From Xenopus tropicalis (lineage: Eukaryota > Chordata > Amphibia > Anura > Pipidae): a DNA stretch of 64,000 bases. The position numbers were made by a program, and so were the translations under genes. Positions 12,062 through 24,200 of this stretch are shown piece after piece (position 1 is the stretch's first letter; the number at the start of each line of letters is the position of its first letter). The notes under the pieces were generated by a model. That model was not told the DNA's origin. It saw only the letters and a list, made by a program, of their open reading frames with translations, and made no database searches. The stretch covers positions 83,663,410 to 83,727,409 of the forward strand of contig NC_030683.2 of assembly GCF_000004195.4 (NCBI RefSeq). Direction: 5' to 3'.

Positions 12062-13920
12062 ATACTTGTTTTAATAGCTATTACATATACAAATAACATT
12101 AACAACTAACATTGTAATTGAATTGTAAGTGTATTGGAAGGTTGAGTATGCACAAAATAGTTTTCAGGTGGAAAACATTTTCTAAACATTTCATTGTGAT
12201 TCATTCATATAGCATTTAAATACAGTTGATGTCAACACAGGAAAGGATAAGCAAGCTATCATATCCACACTAAATGCACACAGACATTCTAAGCTCCACC
12301 TACTCTCAGCTGGTAAGGCACACATTCAGTGCAAGTACCTTCTGCCGTTCATGCCAATAAGCTCAGTTGTGTGAGCACAAGGCCGTGTTTGTTTAGTGGG
12401 AGAGGTGTCTCCAAGCAGCAAAGAATCTGTCTGAAACAGTATTACTATTATTACAGCTAGAGTTTGGCAATTGCATTCAACTGCAAGCACAAACCCTGAA
12501 CGCCATGCAATGAATGTAAGGATATTCAAGCACTATATTCAACAAAGGTTAAGTAGAAATTTTATATACATTTTCCTAGCTGTGTAAGCGATTGCTGTAA
12601 TTTTTGACAAAGACCTGGATTTATCTAGTGGCAACAAAACTGCACTGTCACAAAACATACTCCAGTCCTTGTGTTATTCCACCAAACCTTCTTATTGCAG
12701 CCTGTCGTACAAAATTACGCAGGAATTCGGTAGTTTTGGGTTGATTATCATTTTTTTTCAATGCTTTAAAATTCTAAGTTAAGCTCTGACCTTTTCAAAA
12801 ATATTCTATTACTCAAAGTAGTTTATTGAAATGCTAGCTCATCGCCCATCACCTATAATGAGAATACATCCAGTGCTTCAAGCAGGCTGTCAGCACCGCA
12901 GAGCACAAAAACATTCTTGAAGAATTTAGTAATGAGGCATTTTTTTTCCATTTAGAGCAATGTTATAATTTAAAATCATTGTTTATATGAAATGTTTAGC
13001 AAATCTCTTGTGCAAAGGTACCGAAATGTCATGTCCTCCTTATCAGACTTAATAATTATAAGGAATGTTTTAATGTATTTTTGGCTATTCAGTTTTGCCA
13101 TTTCTGTCTCAGCATATTCTGTGCATTATAATTCCAGTTTAACAGCTGCGGTTTTGAATTCCAAAACAGCAAATAATTCTGAGATTGCTGAGATATGAAA
13201 TGCTAATCTGAATAACCAAACAGCCATTCACTCAGAGCTGATTTACTAAACTGGATAACAAGGGAAAGAAACATGTTCAAGAACAAGACTATAGCCTGGA
13301 ATTTACTCTAGCAAAACATTTTCAACAAGACATTCATTTTCCTGAATGGAATTATTTAAAATCAAGAATGTAACTGCAGTAAATGATGGTTTAGTTAACA
13401 GTGAATGTAATAGATGATGAAGGCGATTTGTGTTTAGGGCATCCAATCAGGGGTGACTGCCCTTTTACAGCAGTCCTTGTAGATAGTGGGAGGGGTACAA
13501 TAAGCAAGATAATGACATTAGGGCATCAAGGGTAGTAGCACATCAGCATTTTGTCACCCACTCAGTTTCTATTTTAGCAGAGAACTGATTTTCCATTAGT
13601 TTTAAAATGAATCACTTACTTTGCCTGAGTCCTTTGATTATTGATTACAAAAGATGCAGTGTGCCCCTTGGCTCCATGTGATCACCTATATAGTCAATGG
13701 AGCAGCTTAATGCTTTCTGCCCACTGAGGTACACAAAATGCTGGGAATTTCCCTAATGGGCCCCTGACTCCAACACGGATTGTGGCGGCATAAATAGTGT
13801 ATGACTGCAACTGGGTGAGTGTAATTTCAAAGCTAAGCTCAGGCAGGTTCTTTAATCATATAGCAGGGTTGTCCAGCTGGACAGATCTTGCAAGTCTTGT
13901 TTTGTCTCACAGCAAAAGTC
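12062..13920. other. Intergenic, no feature recognised
   Basis: AT-rich sequence with only short random open frames. I see no repeat boundaries. Confidence 0.4.
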
Positions 13921-13927
13921 GGCTTTA

Positions 13928-14205
13928 GGCTAATGCCACACGAGGCATATGGCGGATATTTTCGGCAAGAGTAAAAGCCCCCTACGCCTCCTACATGTGC
14001 CTGCACCCGAATGAATAAGATATGCTTGGGTGCAGGCACATGTAGCCGATATACGCTTAAAAACGCGAGACTTTGCATTTTATCGCACCTAGTGTATCTC
14101 ATTCATTCGGGTGCAGGCACATGTAGGAGGCATAGGGCGGAATTTTCAGCAAGCGATTTTACGCATGCCGAAAATATCCGCCCTACGCCTCGTGTGGCAT
14201 TAGCC
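13928..14205. mobile_element. MITE with TTA target duplication (Harbinger-like)
   Basis: The terminal inverted repeats are GGCTAATGCCACACGAGGC and GCCTCGTGTGGCATTAGCC, flanked on both sides by TTA (925-927 and 206-208 of the respective thousands). A 3-bp TTA/TAA duplication is typical of PIF/Harbinger derivatives. Internally, two opposed copies of the word GGTGCAGGCACATGTAG and its complement make a second fold. There is no coding sequence. Confidence 0.8.
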
Positions 14206-14629
14206 TTAGCCATGTAGATTTAGTAGATTTTTTTAATTCTTATGCCACATCTATAAACTAATTCGATTTATGTAAGGTTTTATAACTGAGCCACAAAAGC
14301 TCCCCTGCCATATAATTTACTCTGCCACCTCTTAAACAGCATAACTAAAACTAATCATGTAATTTCATGTAAATGAAGCTTTGCAAATTCCCGATTGTTC
14401 GAGGTTGCAGCAAGCATTCATTTAAGTGCAGCAGTGAATGTAAAAGTGTGCTGAGTTAGTTATCTTTCTTATCATACCCTCTGAATGTAATCTTTCCTCA
14501 TCATAGTGGGGCAGTGCTCAGCAATGTGGCCTTGTCATTAGCACTTTGGCACTTGCACTCAGTTAATAAGCCTATTGTCTCTATGCGCTAAAAAATTATT
14601 TCTAGGTGTCTAAAATCTTAACTTGAATG

Positions 14630-14820
14630 TAAGGGCTCTGGCACATGGGGAGATTAGTCGCCCGCGGCAAAACTCCCTGTTCGCGGGCGACTAATCTCCC
14701 CGAGTTGCCTACCCCTGCCATCCCACCGGCGAACATGTAAGTCATGCGGGATTGCAGACGCAGCAGCGCGATTTCGCACAAATCGCCGAAAAAGACTTGT
14801 GAGTCTTTTTCAGCCATTTC
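14630..14820. mobile_element. Truncated MITE
   Basis: The element begins GGGCTCTGGCACATGGGG and contains GATTAGTCGCCCGCG, mirrored at once by CGCGGGCGACTAATCTCC. The expected complementary right end is absent. The sequence switches near 14821 to a Penelope-like end, which seems to have cut or replaced it. Confidence 0.55.
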
Positions 14821-15240
14821 CTGAAATATATATAAAATAAAACACAGCCAGCACCAAGGGTCTTATAGTTCAAAACAATCTCAAGTGTATTGCATGTATA
14901 ACCAACGTTTCGGTTCCTTTTGAGACCTTTTTCAAGGTACAAATACATACAACAGTTCAGTTTAAATAGCTTTCTCCCAGGGAGTATCAGTGACATCATA
15001 TGGAAATTAACCCCTTGTGACCAACAACCCCCAACAGTGACCAGTTAAAAAATTCAAATATCACTCTGATATATAAGTGCACCAAATATTCTCCCTGCTC
15101 TTAAAAGCAGCACATTCACTTGATTCCCCCATACAATATAAAGTGCAACATTTAAAGTGCAACTTTGTTGGAAAATTTGTGTAACATTGTAACAATCTCT
15201 ATCTCTGTGAATATTATAAAGTGCAACATAGTTAAAACAG
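14821..15240. mobile_element. Penelope-like terminal region
   Basis: The block AACCAACGTTTCGGTTCC followed by GAGACCTTTTTCAAGGTAC is of the type found at Penelope-like element ends in this window. It is followed by low-complexity AAAGTGCAAC words. It lies about 1 kb from the coding remnant at 15905-17300 but is separated from it by a T2 MITE, so the two may belong to one disrupted element. Confidence 0.5.
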
Positions 15241-15242
15241 TT

Positions 15243-15747
15243 TTAAAGCGGAGCTGTCACCCTAAGAAATAAGTCCAAATTATTTTCTATATTGTTAGTT
15301 GAGCAAAATAAACTTTACTTACTCTATATAAATAATATAAATCTTATTTCCTTCCGTCTTGGAATTACTCAATCAAAGCAAGCAGGCAAGCTTTGGCATG
15401 AAGGCAAGCTTTGTATCATGCCAAAATCATGTGTATGTGCCAGAATGGGGGACCAGATTCCCAGGCCCTTGCACTGGCTACACAGATGAAGAGGAGGGAG
15501 GGGAAAGTGAGATGTGCAGTGACATCTAGGAAGTGCTGAATGGAAAGCTAAAGTTATTGTCTGTCCCGCCTCTATGCCTAAGGCATAGAGGAGGGGCAAG
15601 CAATATATGATTGACAGCTGGGATTTTTAAATGCCTTTATTATAGGTTTGGATGTGTTAAAATAAAAATGAATTTGGGTTTCATGTTTAATTTGAACAGG
15701 ACTTTTATTATACAGCTTTTCATGTCTGGGTGACAGGTCCACTTTAA
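15243..15747. mobile_element. T2/Kolobok-like MITE
   Basis: TTAA flanks both sides. The termini are AAAGCGGAGCTGTCACCC and GGGTGACAGGTCCACTTT, which are imperfect complements. The interior has no coding capacity. It probably interrupted a Penelope-like element, since such sequence lies on both sides. Confidence 0.8.
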
Positions 15748-15907
15748 AACCATTCCTAGTCATACATTCTATTATATCTGAAATTCTGAACCACTTCCAA
15801 TGCTAACCCATTACTTAATAAACTCTTGCGATTCCTGTAATGCAATCATTATTATCATAAATAATACATTGATACAAGTAGTAGGGTATGCATTGTAGAA
15901 CCATATT

Positions 15908-16768
15908 TTACATCCTTATAAGCATCACTTTTCTGTCAAAAAAAATTCCCCTGGGCACAACACATCCCAATTTGTTAATATCACCTTCTCTCCTTGGGAC
16001 CTTCACACAATCTATCGGCATACATTTGAATGCAGAAATAGAGTTACATATAGAGTGTTTTGCTTTTGCCCAATGTTGTGCAATTGGTTGTTTCGAAATA
16101 TCCTGTTTCCCCTTCTTTTTATTGTAATTAGGGTCCAGTGCTACCCGTATTATGGATTTGTGCATACTAATTCTGTCCTTCAATTGTCTGTTTGTTTTTC
16201 CACAGTATATCAACCCACATGGGCATTTTATAATGTACACCACATTCTGTGACAAACATGTTAGTCTGTGCCTAATTGAATAAGATTTTTCAGTGTGCGG
16301 ATGGTGAAATTTATCACCAAGAATTGTTGTATTGCACATCACACAATTTCCACACTTAAACACCCCACATTTTTGAGAGCTGTTTCCCGTAGTTGTTATA
16401 TACTTGCCCACCGGATCCGCTGGTGTCAGTAGCTCCCTCAAATTTTGATTTTGTGTATATCCAAAATGCAGTTTCTTGTTAATCAGTTTGGACAATTCAT
16501 TGTCAGTATGTATGAGCGGCCAGTACTGTAAGAGAGATTTTTTTGTCAAGGCACTACAGGGACCATACGTGCTAGTGTAAAACAGCTTATTATCCTTCTT
16601 ATCCACATTTCCCTGTTCATTTTGTAATAATTTGGTTCTGTCCAAACCCTGGGCCCATTGTCTGACCTCCATAATGTCTTTCCTGGGATACCCCCTCTCC
16701 AAAAATCGTTTTGACATAATCTCAAGCCCCTTATTCCATTCATCAGCAGTTATTCTAGCTACTCTCAT
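15908..16768 (-). pseudogene. Penelope-like element, C-terminal GIY-YIG endonuclease part
   Basis: This is a 286-codon frame with a GIY-YIG nuclease signature: NVVYIIKCPCGLIYCGKT, then R.LKDRI..H about six residues on. Upstream is a Cys cluster (CGVFKCGNCVMC) of the CxxC type that precedes GIY-YIG in the Neptune group of Penelope-like elements. The apparent Met start is only a frame change: the adjoining frame carries RT-distal words DRNTLLHFGSNH ending at a stop, and a shift of frame near 16766 joins it to this frame. The nuclease domain itself is open over its whole length. The Neptune assignment is inferred from domain order and from the known presence of Neptune in Xenopus. Confidence 0.75.
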
Positions 16769-16787
16769 GCATCTGAGATTTGGGAAG

Positions 16788-17292
16788 TCATTTTAACAGA
16801 TTCCAGTTGATGATTGCTCCCGAAATGAAGCAGAGTATTCCTGTCACCTTTTGGTAAATTTTAGTCTGAAACCTTTTATGTTCCATATCCTTGTACAGTG
16901 TGACATCTAAATAGCTGATAACCTCATAGTCATAATGCAATGTTAACTTAACAAGGGTGGGCAACGTATTAAGCTCATCGGTCAATTTTGTTAGGTCTTC
17001 CACTGTGCCAAACCAAATAAAAAACAAATCGTCTATGTAGCGTCTATAATAAGCCCCAAATTTGCGAAACAATGGGTGACTCAATATATGCACTGTTTCA
17101 AACCAATTCTCAAACTTGAAATAATTATTCTACAATATAAACCGGAGAAGAGACAGTACAAATTCAATTGGGGGACCACTGTATTGTGAACAATCACTTA
17201 AGAGCTCTCTCACAGCTTTTATTCCCTCCTCATGCTGAATGCATGTATATAAACTCTGTACATCCATAGTTACAAACTCTGTATATATACTG

Positions 17293-17300
<8 letters not shown>
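16788..17300 (-). pseudogene. Penelope-like reverse transcriptase remnant (broken)
   Basis: On the minus strand the sequence reads FVTMDVQSLYT (RT motif A), LLRFIL, then NNYFKFENWFE, ILSHPLFRKF, and YYRRYIDDLFFIW with the YIDD catalytic motif C. The segment between the FKFEN and HPLFRKF words lacks the usual motif B (GTxMG...APxYANL), so an internal deletion of some tens of codons is inferred. A stop interrupts the frame at about 17130, and another frame change occurs near 16840. The 5' part is lost at a GA/TA microsatellite. The copy cannot encode a working RT. Confidence 0.78.
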
Positions 17301-17340
<40 letters not shown>

Positions 17341-17346
17341 AAGACA
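17277..17346. repeat. TA and GA microsatellite
   Basis: A TA run is followed by a GA run of about 40 nt. It marks the 5' truncation point of the Penelope-like remnant. Confidence 0.9.
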
Positions 17347-17351
17347 CACAT

Positions 17352-18158
17352 GAATTGTATTTATATTTCTGTTGCTTGTGACATGCACTTATTTTCTATT
17401 TTTCCTGAATAGGCCATCAGTTGAATCTAGCAGTACAATTTCACACTGGAACATTATTATCTTAGTGAAGGCAATATTTACACTTTCTGCGGATCTAGAA
17501 TGTTACCATGTACAATGGAATAATATGGATTTTATCATTATAATTGATCTTATCTAGAAAGACTTGAATTTAAGTCTGTTAAAATATATAACATATTTTT
17601 ATATTTTTGATTCAGTGCATTCTTTTTTATTTATTTTTTTAACTGTGTGTCCTGTGTAACTCAATCTGACTAGCACCGTCCAGTCTCACCACTGTAATCA
17701 GTTTAGTCCTAGGTATATGTTATGGTATATCACTACCCATATTCAATATGAGGTGCTAATTTTGCCCAGTAACAGTTAGTAACCCATAGCAACCAATAAG
17801 ATGTTTGCTTTAAAACAGATGACCCTTAAATTATTCCTGCTGTTTGGTTACAGCTGCTGGACAAAGGTAGGGCTTTTTATTACATAACCACCAAAAAGTG
17901 ACAAAAATATGGTTTCTTACATTTGCTCCAACACTTGAAATGTTGTGGTAATGAAACTGTTGCCATATGGAGAATAAAGGTGCTGTCATATTGGAATAGA
18001 ATCTATCAAGAATGTCGCCTGTGAGTTGGCTGCAAATTTGTATCTCTGCTCACTACAAATTATTTATGTAATGCCAAAGCTTGTCACACCTGCTGCCTGA
18101 AAAATCTGTTTTAACATTGACAGTCATAAATAAAATATTCCTTTTTTTGCATTTTTAG
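17352..18158. other. Upstream flank of the eleven-exon gene
   Basis: No clear promoter is seen. A repeat-like segment (CCCATAGCAACCAATAAGAT) lies near 17785. The first recognised coding exon starts with an acceptor site, so a non-coding first exon and the promoter should lie upstream and are not identified. Confidence 0.4.
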
Positions 18159-18215
18159 AGCCTAATTCATGGCATCAAGCAAAACGGATGGAACATGGAC
18201 AGCTCTGCAGGAAAG
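18159..18215 (+). CDS. Exon 1 (first coding) of the eleven-exon gene
   Basis: The acceptor TTTGCATTTTTAG precedes 18159 and the donor is AAAG/GTAATA. Ten untranslated bases contain an in-frame TAA, then the ATG at 18169. It ends in phase 2. The presence of an acceptor implies a non-coding exon further upstream. Confidence 0.65.
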
Positions 18216-21200
18216 GTAATATAATTTCACATTTATGTATGATTATGTGATGTACAGAAACATTAAATGTTACCCATTGTTAAAGAACTGAATGAACACT
18301 GACCTGAAATCTGTAGCTTGTCAAAAAAGTTTTTAAAAATTCATTATTTTTAGTTAGAACATTCAGATTTATGTTTTTTTTGTATAGGAAAAGACAATAA
18401 TCACACCCCCCCCATGCCCCCAGTAGTTCTGCCCCTGGAAAAAGAACAAAGCAATCAGTTGTACTAAGTCTGTATGGCTTTGTAGCATCTTGGCTGGGAT
18501 GCTTTGACAATGCATGTGTATAAGTGAGTATCTAGGGCTGTACCACAACTGCAGTTTCAGTTATGCAAAAAATGGCCGTAGTCATACTTAGAATTAATTT
18601 TGTTCATTATCTTGTATTTGAGCCTTCAACTTTCATAGTTGCACTTGCAACTGCTCAGTCTGTTCTGCACTGCCTCCTGTTGCACCCCAGTGTCCAGCAT
18701 GAATAGGCACAGCGTACTTGTGCCTAACTAATAATGTAACTGAGCTGAAAAATGCATTTCCCCCTTGTGACACCAATTAAACTGAAATTTTGGGGAAAAA
18801 TGCTGTATTGTGAATAAAAAAAAACATAGTGACTTGCAGCCTATATTTCCCTTGAAACACAGCACTTGTGTTTCTTACGCTGATGAAAAATTAGTGTAAT
18901 ACATACAAATTATAAGTCATATAAATAACTTTTTCTGGCAATACCCTAAGCCATTCCTGATTCCAAAATCTTTCCATGCAAATAAGACTGCAAACTTTTT
19001 AACCCCTAATTCTGTAAATGGTTACTATCGTCAGTGAGAAACTTGCAGTGATTATTATTTCACCCAAAAAAAATATCTGCCAGCCAGGTAATCCTTTTAT
19101 GAGGTACACAGAGGACAAACGGAGACAAGAGAACAAGGTGGTGTGGCTTAGGCCATTTTACATGTAAAAGGCTAGGTATAACCTAGCAATTCAGTAACAA
19201 CCCACCATATTAACTTCAAAAAGTTCCTAATTACAGAATGGCCATCTCCCATAGATTCCATTATACAAATTTAAGGCAGGTGGCATTTTAAGGGCCTGCA
19301 GTACTACAGGAGATTGGTAGATAGTTCTGCAGATTTTATCCATATTCTGCAAGAAGGCAGCTCCACAGTGAAGAATAACATAATCATTATCAAGAGCTTT
19401 CCAGCACATTTCTTATCTGTAAAAAGGGTGTACCACCATCTTGTAGTAGGTATAACAAGCAATATCTCATTTTGTATGAAATTGGACTTAAGATATTATC
19501 TTGTGTTTTTATTTCTTAGTTTAACCCGCGTGAGGGAGCAATATGGGCTTTTACCACGTGCGGAGTGGGATAATCTGATTGCTATGACCTCCTATATAAA
19601 TTCAGAAAGACAGAGGAATAAAAGTAGGGTCAAGCCTTTCCTGCCAAGGTATGAGTAAACACCAGTATTTTATTATTATATGCTAGTTTTCTACCTTATT
19701 TTTTGGAACTGAGTTATGGTATCTTCATGTTTTAACTGCATGTTTTGATCACATTTTTACTTCTCCATTAGCCAGACCCTTATAATTTGTAAATCACATG
19801 CTTTTAAAGAACAATTTGTGCCTATAATGAATAACTTGCTATACAGTAGCAGGGCTGCATTTCCCTTTGTTCCAGTGAACTATATTCTGATGATTCACTG
19901 GCTATCACGTTGTTTTTATATGCTATTTAGCCTTTTGAGATACTTTTTAGATGATATTCCCATTTTTAGGCCTTTACTGAAGATCCCTGGATTTATTCAA
20001 TGTCATGTAAATACCATTATTAAATCATCATCACTAAAAGTACAGCATCAATTACACCACCTGCGTGTATACATACAATCCTTTACAATGCAAGTGCAAT
20101 CTGCAAATATTTACACTAATCTCATTTTTTTACTTACAACGTAGCATTTCTTCTTAGTATTTCAGCATAATAGCAGGTAAAACTGTACACAGTGCAATTT
20201 GCCATTTCAGATGTTAACTGTCAGGACCAGAACTAAGGATATTCAGAATAGACAGGGATCAGAAATTTTTTTTTTAAAAATGCATAGACTGCAGCGACTG
20301 GGTATGAATTGGGATGCTGACTTAGAGGTTGCTGTTGCCACACCATGTCACAAGCTGAGGTGGAGGAGGTCGAGTGGGAGTTGGGACAAAAGATACTTGC
20401 TTTGTGTGTTGTGCCAAGTACATCTTTGCCCAGCGCTGGTCTCTGTTGGTAAATTCCGTTGGAGTGCATGGAGAATTGGACCTAGGTGCAAGTTGAACTT
20501 GCTTTGGCGCATTGCATTTACTTTTGTATATGACCCTTTATTTGTGCAGGATGTTGAGGGATATGAGTATGAATAACTAACCTCTGATTTAATGTACTCC
20601 CAAGTGAGTGCTTCCTCCACGAATAAAGAGATAAATGCAACAAGGGTTTCTTCATATCTAACCTTGTATCAGTTGGATTAAACCATTTACTTTCACTGCT
20701 TCAATATCAAAAAATGGCATGTACATCAGACTTGGAACCATGCCAAATTTGCAGCAAAAAAGTCCAAAACTTTACAGAAGACCAGTTTCAGTTTTCTATT
20801 ACATAGCTACATGTGCAGTTCTCTTATGATGTGTGCATTTAAATAAAAATGAAGTGTGATGGTGTTCAGTTCCACGGTATATATGTATGTATTTATAAAT
20901 TTACAATGTACAATTTTACAAAGTAGGAAAGTATGCATAGGGAGGTCAAGCATCATAATAAACAGTTAATAAGTAACAAACATAGTAATAAATAAGTATA
21001 AATACACTGAGATTAAAGGGGTGGTTTGCCTTCACGTTCCCTTTTAGTATATTGTAGAACTGACCAGTTCTTAGCAATTTTTCAGTTGGTCTTCATTGGC
21101 ATTTTTTAATTATTTGCTTTCCTCTTATGACTATTTCCAGCTTTCAAATGGGGGTCACTGACCCTGGCAGCCAAACACTATTCAACTACATGTAGGGACC

Positions 21201-24200
21201 CATAGGGTTAAGCTCCCTATGGCTTTACTTCCCTATTTTTCCTTATCTGTACTGTTATAGGGTAGACCCCTTTATACTCAGGTTACAGTTTCTTAAGCTA
21301 TCCCTTACAGGTTTAGCTCATTTAACCACTCCCCTTGTGCAGGCTATATAGTGTCTTGCACAAGGAAGTGTTTTCCTCTTTGGCTGCTGATCTGCTACCT
21401 GAAGCAGAGCTCCATCGAGCCTGGGTACAGATCTGGCCCAGTAAGCCACTATCCATCCAAATTAAGTCGGGGACAGGGCCCCGTGAATGAGGAAAAGACA
21501 GTATAGCAGCATATTTCATAGCACCCTCTAGAAGTGGTGAGTTCAGACAGAATTATACAGAAAGAGCAGCCATTTGCTCCATCCAGGATAATAGCAAAGG
21601 AGTAGTCTTCCTAACAGGCATTACTGGCCTTAGATTAGGGACACAGAAGTGCTAGGGAAATAGGTTAGCAAATATGCCTTGCCCTAACCTCCAAAAGAGC
21701 ATGGGACTATGCTGGTGAGCTTTCCTACCTATCACGCTGTTGTTGTTCTACCTGCCCAACCTCTTGATGAGAAGGGATACACAGGGGAACATCATACTTC
21801 TGCTATTGATCCGAATTACATCATCTGTATAACTGCATACTGTTCTGCATTTATGAAGTGAGTATTGAAATACCCTGAATACCTTTGTCTTGGACAAATA
21901 AAGTACTATCCAGTTAATCTATAAGAATCCTCTGGCGTCCATTTCTATCTATTGCACCACACTACTGCAGCTAGTTGTAGTTCAACAACCCCTCAGCTCC
22001 ATTATATACCTCCCACGTAGTGGAGGCCCACTCCTGTGCATTAAGGTCGCATGTAACACATGCTCTACAGCACGCTACTAGCCTGGGTTGGCCATTTTAT
22101 AGCCAAATAGGTGTTACATACATTTTAATTGTTAATGTTATTTTTATAGCTTATCTTTCTATTCAGACCTACTCTTTTTCATATTCCAGTTTCTCATTTG
22201 AAGTACTGCCTGGTTACTAGGATAATTTGGACCCTAGCAACCATATAGCTGCTAAAATTCCAAACTGGAGAGTTGCTGAATAAAAAGCTAAATAATTCAA
22301 AAACCATAAATATTGAAAAATTAAACCAATTGCAAATTGTTTCTGAATAGCGCTCTCTACAACATACTAAAAGTTTTTTTTTAAAGGTGAACAGCCCCTT
22401 TAAGTAACATGTGCCCTTACAGCTTACTGGCCCATAGAGCTTACAATCTATGGGGGTTACAATCCAACCTTTTGGGGAATAATTACTACTATATGCACCT
22501 GATCAGGCACTGTATAATACTCCAAAAACCTTGTAACTAAAGAATGCCTTCAGTAAATGATAATTATGGGTCTTTCTTTACTCCCTCCACAGTAAGCAAG
22601 CTGCCCTGCTTCCAATCCCACCCTTTCTGCCTCATTTAATTGGACAGTATTGTCATGCACTTAACTAGGGCCACAGGTAGTAGGCAAGTTTGAGGCATTT
22701 TAATAAATATATATGTATATTTTTCTTAAAAACTATTATTAAAACAAAATTTTAATATGAGCTTCTAAATATAATCAATTAAAAAAATTACTCTTCACTG
22801 TCCTCTCAGCAATCTGTCTCTTCATGCAGGATTTCGAGTCTGATTATGGCAGTTAGTCAGATACATTGGTTTGTGGTAATCCACAAAAGGAAAAGACAGA
22901 AAAGAAAAGGAAAAAATAAAGGCCAAACCACAGCAACTCACAGGTCAATATTTGATAATAATCCTCTCTTAGGTAGAAAAAGAAAAATATTAGGTCTTTT
23001 GTACAGTCAATAGTCAAATGTTATAAATACATAAAAAATGTATTAATGTAGGTTAAAAAAACCCTGCATCCCTCAAAAATTGCACACAATATATGTAGAT
23101 ATAATAAACTGGGGGCCACCAACACACCTCTGCATGAAAAAATGTCCCACTAACATACAGTGGAGGAAATAATTATTTGACCCCTCACTGATTTTGTAAG
23201 TTTGTCCAATGACAAAGAAATGAAAAGTCTCAGAACAGTATCATTTCAATGGTAGGTTTATTTTAACAGTGGCAGATAGCACATCAAAAGGAAAATCGAA
23301 AAAATAACTTTAAATAAAAGATAGCAACTGATTTGCATTTCATTGAGTGAAATAAGTTTTTGAACCCTCTAACAAAAAAAGACTTAATACTTAGTGGAAA
23401 AACCCTTGTTTGCAAGCACAGAGGTCAAACGTTTCTTGTAATTGATGACCAAGTTTGCGCACATTTTAGGAGGAATGTTGGTCCACTCCTCTTTGCAGAT
23501 CATCTCTAAATCCCTAAGGTTTCGAGGCTGTCTCTGTGCAACTCTGAGCTTGAGCTCCCTCCATAGGTTTTCTATTGGATTAAGGTCCGGAGACTGACTA
23601 GGCCACTCCATGACCTTAATGTGCTTCTTCTTGAGCCACTCCTTTGTTGCCTTTGCTGTATGTTTTGGGTCATTGTCGTGCTGGAACACCCATCCACGAC
23701 CCATTTTCAGTTTCCTGGCAGAGGGAAGGAGGTTGTCGTTCAGGATTTCACGATACATGGCTCCGTCCATTTTCCCGTTAATGCGAATAAGTTGTCCTGT
23801 GCCCTTAGCAGAAAAACACCCCCAAAGCAAAATGTTTCCACCCCCATGCTTGACGGTGGGGACGGTGTTTTGGGGGTCATAGGCAGCATTTTTCTTCCTC
23901 CAAACACAGCGAGTTGAGTTAATGCCAAAGAGCTCTATTTTGGTCTCATCAGACCACAGCACCTTCTCACAGTCACTCACAGAATCATTCAGGTGTTCAT
24001 TGGCAAACTTCAGACGGGCCTGCACATGTGCCTTCTTGAGCAGGGGGACCTTGCGAGCCCTGCAGGATTTTAATCCATTGCGGTGTAATGTGTTTCCAAT
24101 GGTTTTCTTGGTGACTGTGGTCCCTGCTAATTTGAGGTCATTAACTAACTCCTCCCGTGTAGTTCTAGGATGCTTTTTCACCTTTCTCAGAATCATTGAC

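Noticed and set aside
20199..20576. 125-codon plus-strand frame in intron 2
   Set aside because: No recognisable domain or splice signals, and the host gene's phase is complete without it. A chance frame is the simplest reading.
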